Assembly (NCBI GenBank): GCA_964019055.1
Contig: OZ025215.1
Coordinates: 4,965,001 to 5,029,000 of the forward strand
Source of the DNA: Anthopleura xanthogrammica
Taxonomy: Eukaryota; Cnidaria; Anthozoa; Actiniaria; Actiniidae
Direction of reading: 5' to 3'
Length of the DNA stretch: 64,000 nucleotides
Numbering within the stretch: the stretch's first letter is position 1; each line of letters begins with the position of its first letter. The notes under the pieces are model-generated. The model ran no database searches. It saw only the letters and a list, made by a program, of their open reading frames with translations, and was not told where the DNA came from. Positions 22,925 through 35,417 of the stretch are shown piece by piece. A program made the translations under genes and the position numbers.

Positions 22925-24887
22925 ATGAGCAAAAAGTGGGGGTTTCAGCAAACAGGTGACGCCGTAAGCGAAAAACCTGGTTTTGAGAGCCAAAATGGCC
23001 ATTTTTCAGTTTTTTGGGCTAAAAAGTTGTTTTTCCCAGCAAAACAGTGTTTTGGACACCCAAAATGTGCTTTTCTCGGCCAAAACTTGCGTTTAGCAGT
23101 GAAAACGTCGTGTTTTGAGCAAAAGAAAATTCTCAGCAAATTTCTTTTCTCAGCAAAAAACAGCTTTTTGACCAAAAAGCACCTTTACTCAGCCAAAACC
23201 GAATTTTTTTTCGCCAAAACGTCGTGTTTTTATCTCAAGAGGTATAATCATGAGCAAAAAGTGGGGGTTTCAGCAAACAGGTGACGCCGTAAGCGAAAAA
23301 CCTGGTTTTGAGAGCCAAAATGGCCATTTTTCAGTTTTTTGGGCTAAAAAGTTGTTTTTCCCAGCAAAACAGTGTTTTGGACACCCAAAATGTGCTTTTC
23401 TCGGCCAAAACTTGCGTTTAGCAGTGAAAACGTCGTGTTTTGAGCAAAAGAAAATTCTCAGCAAATTTCCAATTTTCTCAGCAAAAAACAGCTTTTTTGA
23501 CCAAAAGCACCTTTACTCAGCCAAAACCGAATTTTTTTCGCCAAAACGTCGTGTTTTTATCTCAAGAGGTATAATCATGAGCAAAAAGTGGGGGTTTCAG
23601 CAAACAGGTGACGCCGTAAGCGAAAACCTGGTTTTGAGAGCCAAAATGGCCATTTTTCAGTTTTTTGGGCTAAAAAGTTGTTTTTCCCAGCAAAACAGTG
23701 TTTTGGACACCCAAAATGTGCTTTTCTCGGCCAAAACTTGCGTTTAGCAGTGAAAACGTCGTGTTTTGAGCAAAAGAAAATTCTCAGCAAATTTCCAATT
23801 TTCTCAGCAAAAAACAGCTTTTTTGACCAAAAAGCACCTTTACTCAGCCAAAACCGAATTTTTTTTCGCCAAAACGTCGTGTTTTATCTCAAGAGGTATA
23901 ATCATGAGCAAAAAGTGGGGGTTTCAGCAAACAGGTGACGCCGTAAGCGAAAAACCTGGTTTTGAGAGCCAAAATGGCCATTTTTCAGTTTTTTGGGCTA
24001 AAAAGTTGTTTTTCCCAGCAAAACAGTGTTTTGGACACCCAAAATGTGCTTTTCTCGGCCAAAACTTGCGTTTAGCAGTGAAAACGTCGTGTTTTGAGCA
24101 AAAGAAAATTCTCAGCAAATTCAAATTTTCTCAGCAAAAACAGCTTTTTTGACCAAAAAGCACCTTTACTCAGCCAAAACCGAATTTTTTTTCGCCAAAA
24201 CGTCGTGTTTTTATCTCAAGAGGTATAATCATGAGCAAAAAGTGGGGGTTTCAGCAAACAGGTGACGCCGTAAGCGAAAAACCTGGTTTTGAGAGCCAAA
24301 ATGGCCATTTTTCAGTTTTTTGGGCTAAAAAGTTGTTTTTCCCAGCAAAACAGTGTTTTGGACACCCAAAATGTGCTTTTCTCGGCCAAAACTTGCGTTT
24401 AGCAGTGAAAACGTCGTGTTTTGAGCAAAAGAAAATTCTCAGCAAATTTCCAATTTTCTCAGCAAAAAACAGCTTTTTTGACCAAAAAAGCACCTTTACT
24501 CAGCCAAAACCGAATTTTTTTTCGCCAAAACGTCGTGTTTTTATCTCAAGAGGTATAATCATGAGCAAAAGTGGGGGTTTCAGCAAACAGGTGACGCCGT
24601 AAGCGAAAACCTGGTTTTGAGAGCCAAAATGGCCATTTTTCAGTTTTTTGGGCTAAAAAGTTGTTTTTCCCAGCAAAACAGTGTTTTGGACACCCAAAAT
24701 GTGCTTTTCTCGGCCAAAACTTGCGTTTAGCAGTGAAAACGTCGTGTTTTGAGCAAAAGAAAATTCTCAGCAAATTTCCAATTTTCTCAGCAAAAAACAG
24801 CTTTTTTGACCAAAAAGCACCTTTACTCAGCCAAAACCGAATTTTTTTTCGCCAAAACGTCGTGTTTTTATCTCAAGAGGTATAATC
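22925..24887 (+). repeat. Six consecutive indel-bearing monomers
   Basis: Every unit in this block has a non-standard length (325, 327, 327, 327, 330, 327 bp). Changes include loss of three bases at AAATTTCTTTTC, short T- or A-tracts in AGCTTTTTGACC, GACCAAAAGCACC, GCGAAAACCTGG and GTGTTTTATC, and a longer A-tract in GACCAAAAAAGC. Nearly all are single-base changes in homopolymers. The block may hold sequencing or polishing error instead of real variation. Confidence 0.85.
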
Positions 24888-27800
24888 ATGAGCAAAAAGT
24901 GGGGGTTTCAGCAAACAGGTGACGCCGTAAGCGAAAAACCTGGTTTTGAGAGCCAAAATGGCCATTTTTCAGTTTTTTGGGCTAAAAAGTTGTTTTTCCC
25001 AGCAAAACAGTGTTTTGGACACCCAAAATGTGCTTTTCTCGGCCAAAACTTGCGTTTAGCAGTGAAAACGTCGTGTTTTGAGCAAAAGAAAATTCTCAGC
25101 AAATTTCAAATTTTCTCAGCAAAAAACAGCTTTTTTGACCAAAAAGCACCTTTACTCAGCCAAAACCGAATTTTTTTTCGCCAAAACGTCGTGTTTTTAT
25201 CTCAAGAGGTATAATCATGAGCAAAAAGTGGGGGTTTCAGCAAACAGGTGACGCCGTAAGCGAAAAACCTGGTTTTGAGAGCCAAAATGGCCATTTTTCA
25301 GTTTTTTGGGCTAAAAAGTTGTTTTTCCCAGCAAAACAGTGTTTTGGACACCCAAAATGTGCTTTTCTCGGCCAAAACTTGCGTTTAGCAGTGAAAACGT
25401 CGTGTTTTGAGCAAAAGAAAATTCTCAGCAAATTTCCAATTTTCTCAGCAAAAAACAGCTTTTTTGACCAAAAAGCACCTTTACTCAGCCAAAACCGAAT
25501 TTTTTTTCGCCAAAACGTCGTGTTTTTATCTCAAGAGGTATAATCATGAGCAAAAAGTGGGGGTTTCAGCAAACAGGTGACGCCGTAAGCGAAAAACCTG
25601 GTTTTGAGAGCCAAAATGGCCATTTTTCAGTTTTTTGGGCTAAAAAGTTGTTTTTCCCAGCAAAACAGTGTTTTGGACACCCAAAATGTGCTTTTCTCGG
25701 CCAAAACTTGCGTTTAGCAGTGAAAACGTCGTGTTTTGAGCAAAAGAAAATTCTCAGCAAATTTCCAATTTTCTCAGCAAAAAACAGCTTTTTTGACCAA
25801 AAAGCACCTTTACTCAGCCAAAACCGAATTTTTTTTCGCCAAAACGTCGTGTTTTTATCTCAAGAGGTATAATCATGAGCAAAAAGTGGGGGTTTCAGCA
25901 AACAGGTGACGCCGTAAGCGAAAAACCTGGTTTTGAGAGCCAAAATGGCCATTTTTCAGTTTTTTGGGCTAAAAAGTTGTTTTTCCCAGCAAAACAGTGT
26001 TTTGGACACCCAAAATGTGCTTTTCTCGGCCAAAACTTGCGTTTAGCAGTGAAAACGTCGTGTTTTGAGCAAAAGAAAATTCTCAGCAAATTTCCAATTT
26101 TCTCAGCAAAAAACAGCTTTTTTGACCAAAAAGCACCTTTACTCAGCCAAAACCGAATTTTTTTTCGCCAAAACGTCGTGTTTTTATCTCAAGAGGTATA
26201 ATCATGAGCAAAAAGTGGGGGTTTCAGCAAACAGGTGACGCCGTAAGCGAAAAACCTGGTTTTGAGAGCCAAAATGGCCATTTTTCAGTTTTTTGGGCTA
26301 AAAAGTTGTTTTTCCCAGCAAAACAGTGTTTTGGACACCCAAAATGTGCTTTTCTCGGCCAAAACTTGCGTTTAGCAGTGAAAACGTCGTGTTTTGAGCA
26401 AAAGAAAATTCTCAGCAAATTTCAAATTTTCTCAGCAAAAAACAGCTTTTTTGACCAAAAAGCACCTTTACTCAGCCAAAACCGAATTTTTTTTCGCCAA
26501 AACGTCGTGTTTTTATCTCAAGAGGTATAATCATGAGCAAAAAGTGGGGGTTTCAGCAAACAGGTGACGCCGTAAGCGAAAAACCTGGTTTTGAGAGCCA
26601 AAATGGCCATTTTTCAGTTTTTTGGGCTAAAAAGTTGTTTTTCCCAGCAAAACAGTGTTTTGGACACCCAAAATGTGCTTTTCTCGGCCAAAACTTGCGT
26701 TTAGCAGTGAAAACGTCGTGTTTTGAGCAAAAGAAAATTCTCAGCAAATTTCCAATTTTCTCAGCAAAAAACAGCTTTTTTGACCAAAAAGCACCTTTAC
26801 TCAGCCAAAACCGAATTTTTTTTCGCCAAAACGTCGTGTTTTTATCTCAAGAGGTATAATCATGAGCAAAAAGTGGGGGTTTCAGCAAACAGGTGACGCC
26901 GTAAGCGAAAAACCTGGTTTTGAGAGCCAAAATGGCCATTTTTCAGTTTTTTGGGCTAAAAAGTTGTTTTTCCCAGCAAAACAGTGTTTTGGACACCCAA
27001 AATGTGCTTTTCTCGGCCAAAACTTGCGTTTAGCAGTGAAAACGTCGTGTTTTGAGCAAAAGAAAATTCTCAGCAAATTTCCAATTTTCTCAGCAAAAAA
27101 CAGCTTTTTTGACCAAAAAGCACCTTTACTCAGCCAAAACCGAATTTTTTTTCGCCAAAACGTCGTGTTTTTATCTCAAGAGGTATAATCATGAGCAAAA
27201 AGTGGGGGTTTCAGCAAACAGGTGACGCCGTAAGCGAAAAACCTGGTTTTGAGAGCCAAAATGGCCATTTTTCAGTTTTTTGGGCTAAAAAGTTGTTTTT
27301 CCCAGCAAAACAGTGTTTTGGACACCCAAAATGTGCTTTTCTCGGCCAAAACTTGCGTTTAGCAGTGAAAACGTCGTGTTTTGAGCAAAAGAAAATTCTC
27401 AGCAAATTTCCAATTTTCTCAGCAAAAAACAGCTTTTTTGACCAAAAAGCACCTTTACTCAGCCAAAACCGAATTTTTTTTCGCCAAAACGTCGTGTTTT
27501 TATCTCAAGAGGTATAATCATGAGCAAAAAGTGGGGGTTTCAGCAAACAGGTGACGCCGTAAGCGAAAAACCTGGTTTTGAGAGCCAAAATGGCCATTTT
27601 TCAGTTTTTTGGGCTAAAAAGTTGTTTTTCCCAGCAAAACAGTGTTTTGGACACCCAAAATGTGCTTTTCTCGGCCAAAACTTGCGTTTAGCAGTGAAAA
27701 CGTCGTGTTTTGAGCAAAAGAAAATTCTCAGCAAATTTCCAATTTTCTCAGCAAAAAACAGCTTTTTTGACCAAAAAGCACCTTTACTCAGCCAAAACCG

Positions 27801-30800
27801 AATTTTTTTTCCCCAAAACGTCGTGTTTTTATCTCAAGAGGTATAATCATGAGCAAAAAGTGGGGGTTTCAGGAAACAGGTGACGCCGTAAGCGAAAAAC
27901 CTGGTTTTGAGAGCCAAAATGGCCATTTTTCAGTTTTTTGGGCTAAAAAGTTGTTTTTCCCAGCAAAACAGTGTTTTGGACACCCAAAATGTGCTTTTCT
28001 CGGCCAAAACTTGCGTTTAGCAGTGAAAACGTCGTGTTTTGAGCAAAAGAAAATTCTCAGCAAATTTCCAATTTTCTCAGCAAAAAACAGCTTTTTTGAC
28101 CAAAAAGCACCTTTACTCAGCCAAAACCGAATTTTTTTTCGCCAAAACGTCGTGTTTTTATCTCAAGAGGTATAATCATGAGCAAAAAGTGGGGGTTTCA
28201 GCAAACAGGTGACGCCGTAAGCGAAAAACCTGGTTTTGAGAGCCAAAATGGCCATTTTTCAGTTTTTTGGGCTAAAAAGTTGTTTTTCCCAGCAAAACAG
28301 TGTTTTGGACACCCAAAATGTGCTTTTCTCGGCCAAAACTTGCGTTTAGCAGTGAAAACGTCGTGTTTTGAGCAAAAGAAAATTCTCAGCAAATTTCCAA
28401 TTTTCTCAGCAAAAAACAGCTTTTTTGACCAAAAAGCACCTTTACTCAGCCAAAACCGAATTTTTTTTCGCCAAAACGTCGTGTTTTTATCTCAAGAGGT
28501 ATAATCATGAGCAAAAAGTGGGGGTTTCAGCAAACAGGTGACGCCGTAAGCGAAAAACCTGGTTTTGAGAGCCAAAATGGCCATTTTTCAGTTTTTTGGG
28601 CTAAAAAGTTGTTTTTCCCAGCAAAACAGTGTTTTGGACACCCAAAATGTGCTTTTCTCGGCCAAAACTTGCGTTTAGCAGTGAAAACGTCGTGTTTTGA
28701 GCAAAAGAAAATTCTCAGCAAATTTCAAATTTTCTCAGCAAAAAACAGCTTTTTTGACCAAAAAGCACCTTTACTCAGCCAAAACCGAATTTTTTTTCGC
28801 CAAAACGTCGTGTTTTTATCTCAAGAGGTATAATCATGAGCAAAAAGTGGGGGTTTCAGCAAACAGGTGACGCCGTAAGCGAAAAACCTGGTTTTGAGAG
28901 CCAAAATGGCAATTTTTCAGTTTTTTGGGCTAAAAAGTTGTTTTTCCCAGCAAAACAGTGTTTTGGACACCCAAAATGTGCTTTTCTCGGCCAAAACTTG
29001 CGTTTAGCAGTGAAAACGTCGTGTTTTGAGCAAAAGAAAATTCTCAGCAAATTTCCAATTTTCTCAGCAAAAAACAGCTTTTTTGACCAAAAAGCACCTT
29101 TACTCAGCCAAAACCGAATTTTTTTTCGCCAAAACGTCGTGTTTTTATCTCAAGAGGTATAATCATGAGCAAAAAGTGGGGGTTTCAGCAAACAGGTGAC
29201 GCCGTAAGCGAAAAACCTGGTTTTGAGAGCCAAAATGGCCATTTTTCAGTTTTTTGGGCTAAAAAGTTGTTTTTCCCAGCAAAACAGTGTTTAGGACACC
29301 CAAAATGTGCTTTTCTCGGCCAAAACTTGCGTTTAGCAGTGAAAACGTCGTGTTTTGAGCAAAAGAAAATTCTCAGCAAATTTCAAATTTTCTCAGCAAA
29401 AAACAGCTTTTTTGACCAAAAAGCACCTTTACTCAGCCAAAACCGAATTTTTTTTCGCCAAAACGTCGTGTTTTTATCTCAAGAGGTATAATCATGAGCA
29501 AAAAGTGGGGGTTTCAGAAAACAGGTGACGCCGTAAGCGAAAAACCTGGTTTTGAGAGCCAAAATGGCCATTTTTCAGTTTTTTGGGCTAAAAAGTTGTT
29601 TTTCCCAGCAAAACAGTGTTTTGGACACCCAAAATGTGCTTTTCTCGGCCAAAACTTGCGTTTAGCAGTGAAAACGTCGTGTTTTGAGCAAAAGAAAATT
29701 CTCAGCAAATTTCCAATTTTCTCAGCAAAAAACAGCTTTTTTGACCAAAAAGCACCTTTACTCAGCCAAAACCGAATTTTTTTTCGCCAAAACGTCGTGT
29801 TTTTATCTCAAGAGGTATAATCATGAGCAAAAAGTGGGGGTTTCAGCAAACAGGTGACGCCGTAAGCGAAAAACCTGGTTTTGAGAGCCAAAATGGCCAT
29901 TTTTCAGTTTTTTGGGCTAAAAAGTTGTTTTTCCCAGCAAAACAGTGTTTTGGACACCCAAAATGTGCTTTTCTCGGCCAAAACTTGCGTTTAGCAGTGA
30001 AAACGTCGTGTTTTGAGCAAAAGAAAATTCTCAGCAAATTTCCAATTTTCTCAGCAAAAAACAGCTTTTTTGACCAAAAAGCACCTTTACTCAGCCAAAA
30101 CCGAATTTTTTTTCGCCAAAACGTCGTGTTTTTATCTCAAGAGGTATAATCATGAGCAAAAAGTGGGGGTTTCAGCAAACAGGTGACGCCGTAAGCGAAA
30201 AACCTGGTTTTGAGAGCCAAAATGGCCATTTTTCAGTTTTTTGGGCTAAAAAGTTGTTTTTCCCAGCAAAACAGTGTTTTGGACACCCAAAATGTGCTTT
30301 TCTCGGCCAAAACTTGCGTTTAGCAGTGAAAACGTCGTGTTTTGAGCAAAAGAAAATTCTCAGCAAATTTCCAATTTTCTCAGCAAAAAACAGCTTTTTT
30401 GACCAAAAAGCACCTTTACTCAGCCAAAACCGATTTTTTTTTCGCCAAAACGTCGTGTTTTTATCTCAAGAGGTATAATCATGAGCAAAAAGTGGGGGTT
30501 TCAGCAAACAGGTGACGCCGTAAGCGAAAAACCTGGTTTTGAGAGCCAAAATGGCCATTTTTCAGTTTTTTGGGCTAAAAAGTTGTTTTTCCCAGCAAAA
30601 CAGTGTTTTGGACACCCAAAATGTGCTTTTCTCGGCCAAAACTTGCGTTTAGCAGTGAAAACGTCGTGTTTTGAGCAAAAGAAAATTCTCAGCAAATTTC
30701 CAATTTTCTCAGCAAAAAACAGCTTTTTTGACCAAAAAGCACCTTTACTCAGCCAAAACCGAATTTTTTTTCGCCAAAACGTCGTGTTTTTATCTCAAGA

Positions 30801-31138
30801 GGTATAATCATGAGCAAAAAGTGGGGGTTTCAGCAAACAGGTGACGCCGTAAGCGAAAAACCTGGTTTTGAGAGCCAAAATGGCCATTTTTCAGTTTTTT
30901 GGGCTAAAAAGTTGTTTTTCCCAGCAAAACAGTGTTTTGGACACCCAAAATGTGCTTTTCTCGGCCAAAACTTGCGTTTAGCAGTGAAAACGTCGTGTTT
31001 TGAGCAAAAGAAAATTCTCAGCAAATTTCCAATTTTCTCAGCAAAAAACAGCTTTTTTGACCAAAAAGCACCTTTACTCAGCCAAAACCGAATTTTTTTT
31101 CGCCAAAACGTCGTGTTTTTATCTCAAGAGGTATAATC

Positions 31139-32456
31139 ATGAGCAAAAAGTGGGGGTTTCAGCAAACAGGTGACGCCGTAAGCGAAAAACCTGGTTTTGA
31201 GAGCCAAAATGGCCATTTTTCAGTTTTTTGGGCTAAAAAGTTGTTTTTCCCAGCAAAACAGTGTTTTGGACACCCAAAATGTGCTTTTCTCGGCCAAAAC
31301 TTGCGTTTAGCAGTGAAAACGTCGTGTTTTGAGCAAAAGAAAATTCTCAGCAAATTTCAAATTTTCTCAGCAAAAAACAGCTTTTTTGACCAAAAAGCAC
31401 CTTTACTCAGCCAAAACTGAATTTTTTTTCGCCAAAAACGTCGTGTTTTTATCTCAAGAGGTATAATCATGAGCAAAAAGTGGGGGTTTCAGCAAACAGG
31501 TGACGCCGTAAGCGAAAAACCTGGTTTTGAGAGCCAAAATGGCCATTTTTCAGTTTTTTGGGCTAAAAAGTTGTTTTTCCCAGCAAAACAGTGTTTTGGA
31601 CACCCAAAATGTGCTTTTCTCGGCCAAAACTTGCGTTTAGCAGTGAAAACGTCGTGTTTTGAGCAAAAGAAAATTCTCAGCAAATTTCCAATTTTCTCAG
31701 CAAAAAACAGCTTTTTTGACCAAAAAGCACCTTTACTCAGCCAAAACCGAATTTTTTTTCGCCAAAACGTCGTGTTTTTATCTCAAGAGGTATAATCATG
31801 AGCAAAAAGTGGGGGTTTCAGCAAACAGGTGACGCCGTAAGCGAAAAACCTGGTTTTGAGAGCCAAAATGGCCATTTTTCAGTTTTTTGGGCTAAAAAGT
31901 TGTTTTTCCCAGCAAAACAGTGTTTTGGACACCCAAAATGTGCTTTTCTCGGCCAAAACTTGCGTTTAGCAGTGAAAACGTCGTGTTTTGAGCAAAAGAA
32001 AATTCTCAGCAAATTTCAAATTTTCTCAGCAAAAAACAGCTTTTTTGACCAAAAAGCACCTTTACTCAGCCAAAACCGAATTTTTTTTCGCCAAAACGTC
32101 GTGTTTTTATCTCAAGAGGTATAATCATGAGCAAAAAGTGGGGGTTTCAGCAAACAGGTGACGCCGTAAGCGAAAAACCTGGTTTTGAGAGCCAAAATGG
32201 CCATTTTTCAGTTTTTTGGGCTAAAAAGTTGTTTTTCCCAGCAAAACAGTGTTTTGGACACCCAAAATGTGCTTTTCTCGGCCAAAACTTGCGTTTAGCA
32301 GTGAAAACGTCGTGTTTTGAGCAAAAGAAAATTCTCAGCAAATTTCAAATTTTCTCAGCAAAAAACAGCTTTTTTGACCAAAAAGCACCTTTACTCAGCC
32401 AAAACTGAATTTTTTTTCGCCAAAAACGTCGTGTTTTTATCTCAAGAGGTATAATC
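31139..32456 (+). repeat. Block with paired CTGAATT plus extra-A monomers
   Basis: Monomers at 31139 and 32127 share three linked changes: TTTCAAATT, AACTGAATT and GCCAAAAACG. They lie 988 bp (three monomers) apart. The same three changes occur together in the monomer at 14695, about 16.4 kb away. The CTGAATT change is a C-to-T at a CpG and creates a stop codon in the forward frame. Confidence 0.88.
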
Positions 32457-35417
32457 ATGAGCAAAAAGTGGGGGTTTCAGCAAACAGGTGACGCCGTAAG
32501 CGAAAAACCTGGTTTTGAGAGCCAAAATGGCCATTTTTCAGTTTTTTGGGCTAAAAAGTTGTTTTTCCCAGCAAAACAGTGTTTTGGACACCCAAAATGT
32601 GCTTTTCTCGGCCAAAACTTGCGTTTAGCAGTGAAAACGTCGTGTTTTGAGCAAAAGAAAATTCTCAGCAAATTTCAAATTTTCTCAGCAAAAAACAGCT
32701 TTTTTGACCAAAAAGCACCTTTACTCAGCCAAAACCGAATTTTTTTTCGCCAAAACGTCGTGTTTTTATCTCAAGAGGTATAATCATGAGCAAAAAGTGG
32801 GGGTTTCAGCAAACAGGTGACGCCGTAAGCGAAAAACCTGGTTTTGAGAGCCAAAATGGCCATTTTTCAGTTTTTTGGGCTAAAAAGTTGTTTTTCCCAG
32901 CAAAACAGTGTTTTGGACACCCAAAATGTGCTTTTCTCGGCCAAAACTTGCGTTTAGCAGTGAAAACGTCGTGTTTTGAGCAAAAGAAAATTCTCAGCAA
33001 ATTTCCAATTTTCTCAGCAAAAAACAGCTTTTTTGACCAAAAAGCACCTTTACTCAGCCAAAACCGAATTTGTTTTCGCCAAAACGTCGTGTTTTTATCT
33101 CAAGAGGTATAATCATGAGCAAAAAGTGGGGGTTTCAGCAAACAGGTGACGCCGTAAGCGAAAAACCTGGTTTTGAGAGCCAAAATGGCCATTTTTCAGT
33201 TTTTTGGGCTAAAAAGTTGTTTTTCCCAGCAAAACAGTGTTTTGGACACCCAAAATGTGCTTTTCTCGGCCAAAACTTGCGTTTAGCAGTGAAAACGTCG
33301 TGTTTTGAGCAAAAGAAAATTCTCAGCAAATTTCCAATTTTCTCAGCAAAAAACAGCTTTTTTGACCAAAAAGCACCTTTACTCAGCCAAAACCGAATTT
33401 TTTTTCGCCAAAACGTCGTGTTTTTATCTCAAGAGGTATAATCATGAGCAAAAAGTGGGGGTTTCAGCAAACAGGTGACGGCGTAAGCGAAAAACCTGGT
33501 TTTGAGAGCCAAAATGGCCATTTTTCAGTTTTTTGGGCTAAAAAGTTGTTTTTCCCAGCAAAACAGTGTTTTGGACACCCAAAATGTGCTTTTCTCGGCC
33601 AAAACTTGCGTTTAGCAGTGAAAACGTCGTGTTTTGAGCAAAAGAAAATTCTCAGCAAATTTCCAATTTTCTCAGCAAAAAACAGCTTTTTTGACCAAAA
33701 AGCACCTTTACTCAGCCAAAACCGAATTTTTTTTCGCGAAAACGTCGTATTTTTATCTCAAGAGGTATAATCATGAGGAAAAAGTTGGGGTTTCAGCAAA
33801 CAGGTGACGCCGTAAGCGAAAAACCTGGTTTTGAGAGCCAAAATGGCCATTTTTCAGTTTTTTGGGCTAAAAAGTTGTTTTTCCCAGCAAAACAGTGTTT
33901 TGGACACCCAAAATGTGCTTTTCTCGGCCAAAACTTGCGTTTAGCAGTGAAAACGTCGTGTTTTGAGCAAAAGAAAATTCTCAGCAAATTTCCAATTTTC
34001 TCAGCAAAAAACAGCTTTTTTGACCAAAAAGCACCTTTACTCAGCCAAAACCGAATTTTTTTTCGCCAAAACGTCGTGTTTTTATCTCAAGAGGTATAAT
34101 CATGAGCAAAAAGTGGGGGTTTCAGCAAACAGGTGACGCCGTAAGCGAAAAACCTGGTTTTGAGAGCCAAAATGGCCATTTTTCAGTTTTTTGGGCTAAA
34201 AAGTTGTTTTTCCCAGCAAAACAGTGTTTTGGACACCCAAAATGTGCTTTTCTCGGCCAAAACTTGCGTTTAGCAGTGAAAACGTCGTGTTTTGAGCAAA
34301 AGAAAATTCTCAGCAAATTTCCAATTTTCTCAGCAAAAAACAGCTTTTTTGACCAAAAAGCACCTTTACTCAGCCAAAACCGAATTTTTTTTCGCCAAAA
34401 CGTCGTGTTTTTATCTCAAGAGGTATAATCATGAGCAAAAAGTGGGGGTTTCAGCAAACAGGTGACGCCGTAAGCGAAAAACCTGGTTTTGAGAGCCAAA
34501 ATGGCCATTTTTCAGTTTTTTGGGCTAAAAAGTTGTTTTTCCCAGCAAAACAGTGTTTTGGACACCCAAAATGTGCTTTTCTCGGCCAAAACTTGCGTTT
34601 AGCAGTGAAAACGTCGTGTTTTGAGCAAAAGAAAATTCTCAGCAAATTTCCAATTTTCTCAGCAAAAAACAGCTTTTTTGACCAAAAAGCACCTTTACTC
34701 AGCCAAAACCGAATTTTTTTTCGCCAAAACGTCGTGTTTTTATCTCAAGAGGTATAATCATGAGCAAAAAGTGGGGGTTTCAGCAAACAGGTGACGCCGT
34801 AAGCGAAAAACCTGGTTTTGAGAGCCAAAATGGCCATTTTTCAGTTTTTTGGGCTAAAAAGTTGTTTTTCCCAGCAAAACAGTGTTTTGGACACCCAAAA
34901 TGTGCTTTTCTCGGCCAAAACTTGCGTTTAGCAGTGAAAACGTCGTGTTTTGAGCAAAAGAAAATTCTCAGCAAATTTCCAATTTTCTCAGCAAAAAACA
35001 GCTTTTTTGACCAAAAAGCACCTTTACTCAGCCAAAACCGAATTTTTTTTCGCCAAAACGTCGTGTTTTTATCTCAAGAGGTATAATCATGAGCAAAAAG
35101 TGGGGGTTTCAGCAAACAGGTGACGCCGTAAGCGAAAAACCTGGTTTTGAGAGCCAAAATGGCCATTTTTCAGTTTTTTGGGCTAAAAAGTTGTTTTTCC
35201 CAGCAAAACAGTGTTTTGGACACCCAAAATGTGCTTTTCTCGGCCAAAACTTGCGTTTAGCAGTGAAAACGTCGTGTTTTGAGCAAAAGAAAATTCTCAG
35301 CAAATTTCCAATTTTCTCAGCAAAAAACAGCTTTTTTGACCAAAAAGCACCTTTACTCAGCCAAAACCGAATTTTTTTTCGCCAAAACGTCGTGTTTTTA
35401 TCTCAAGAGGTATAATC

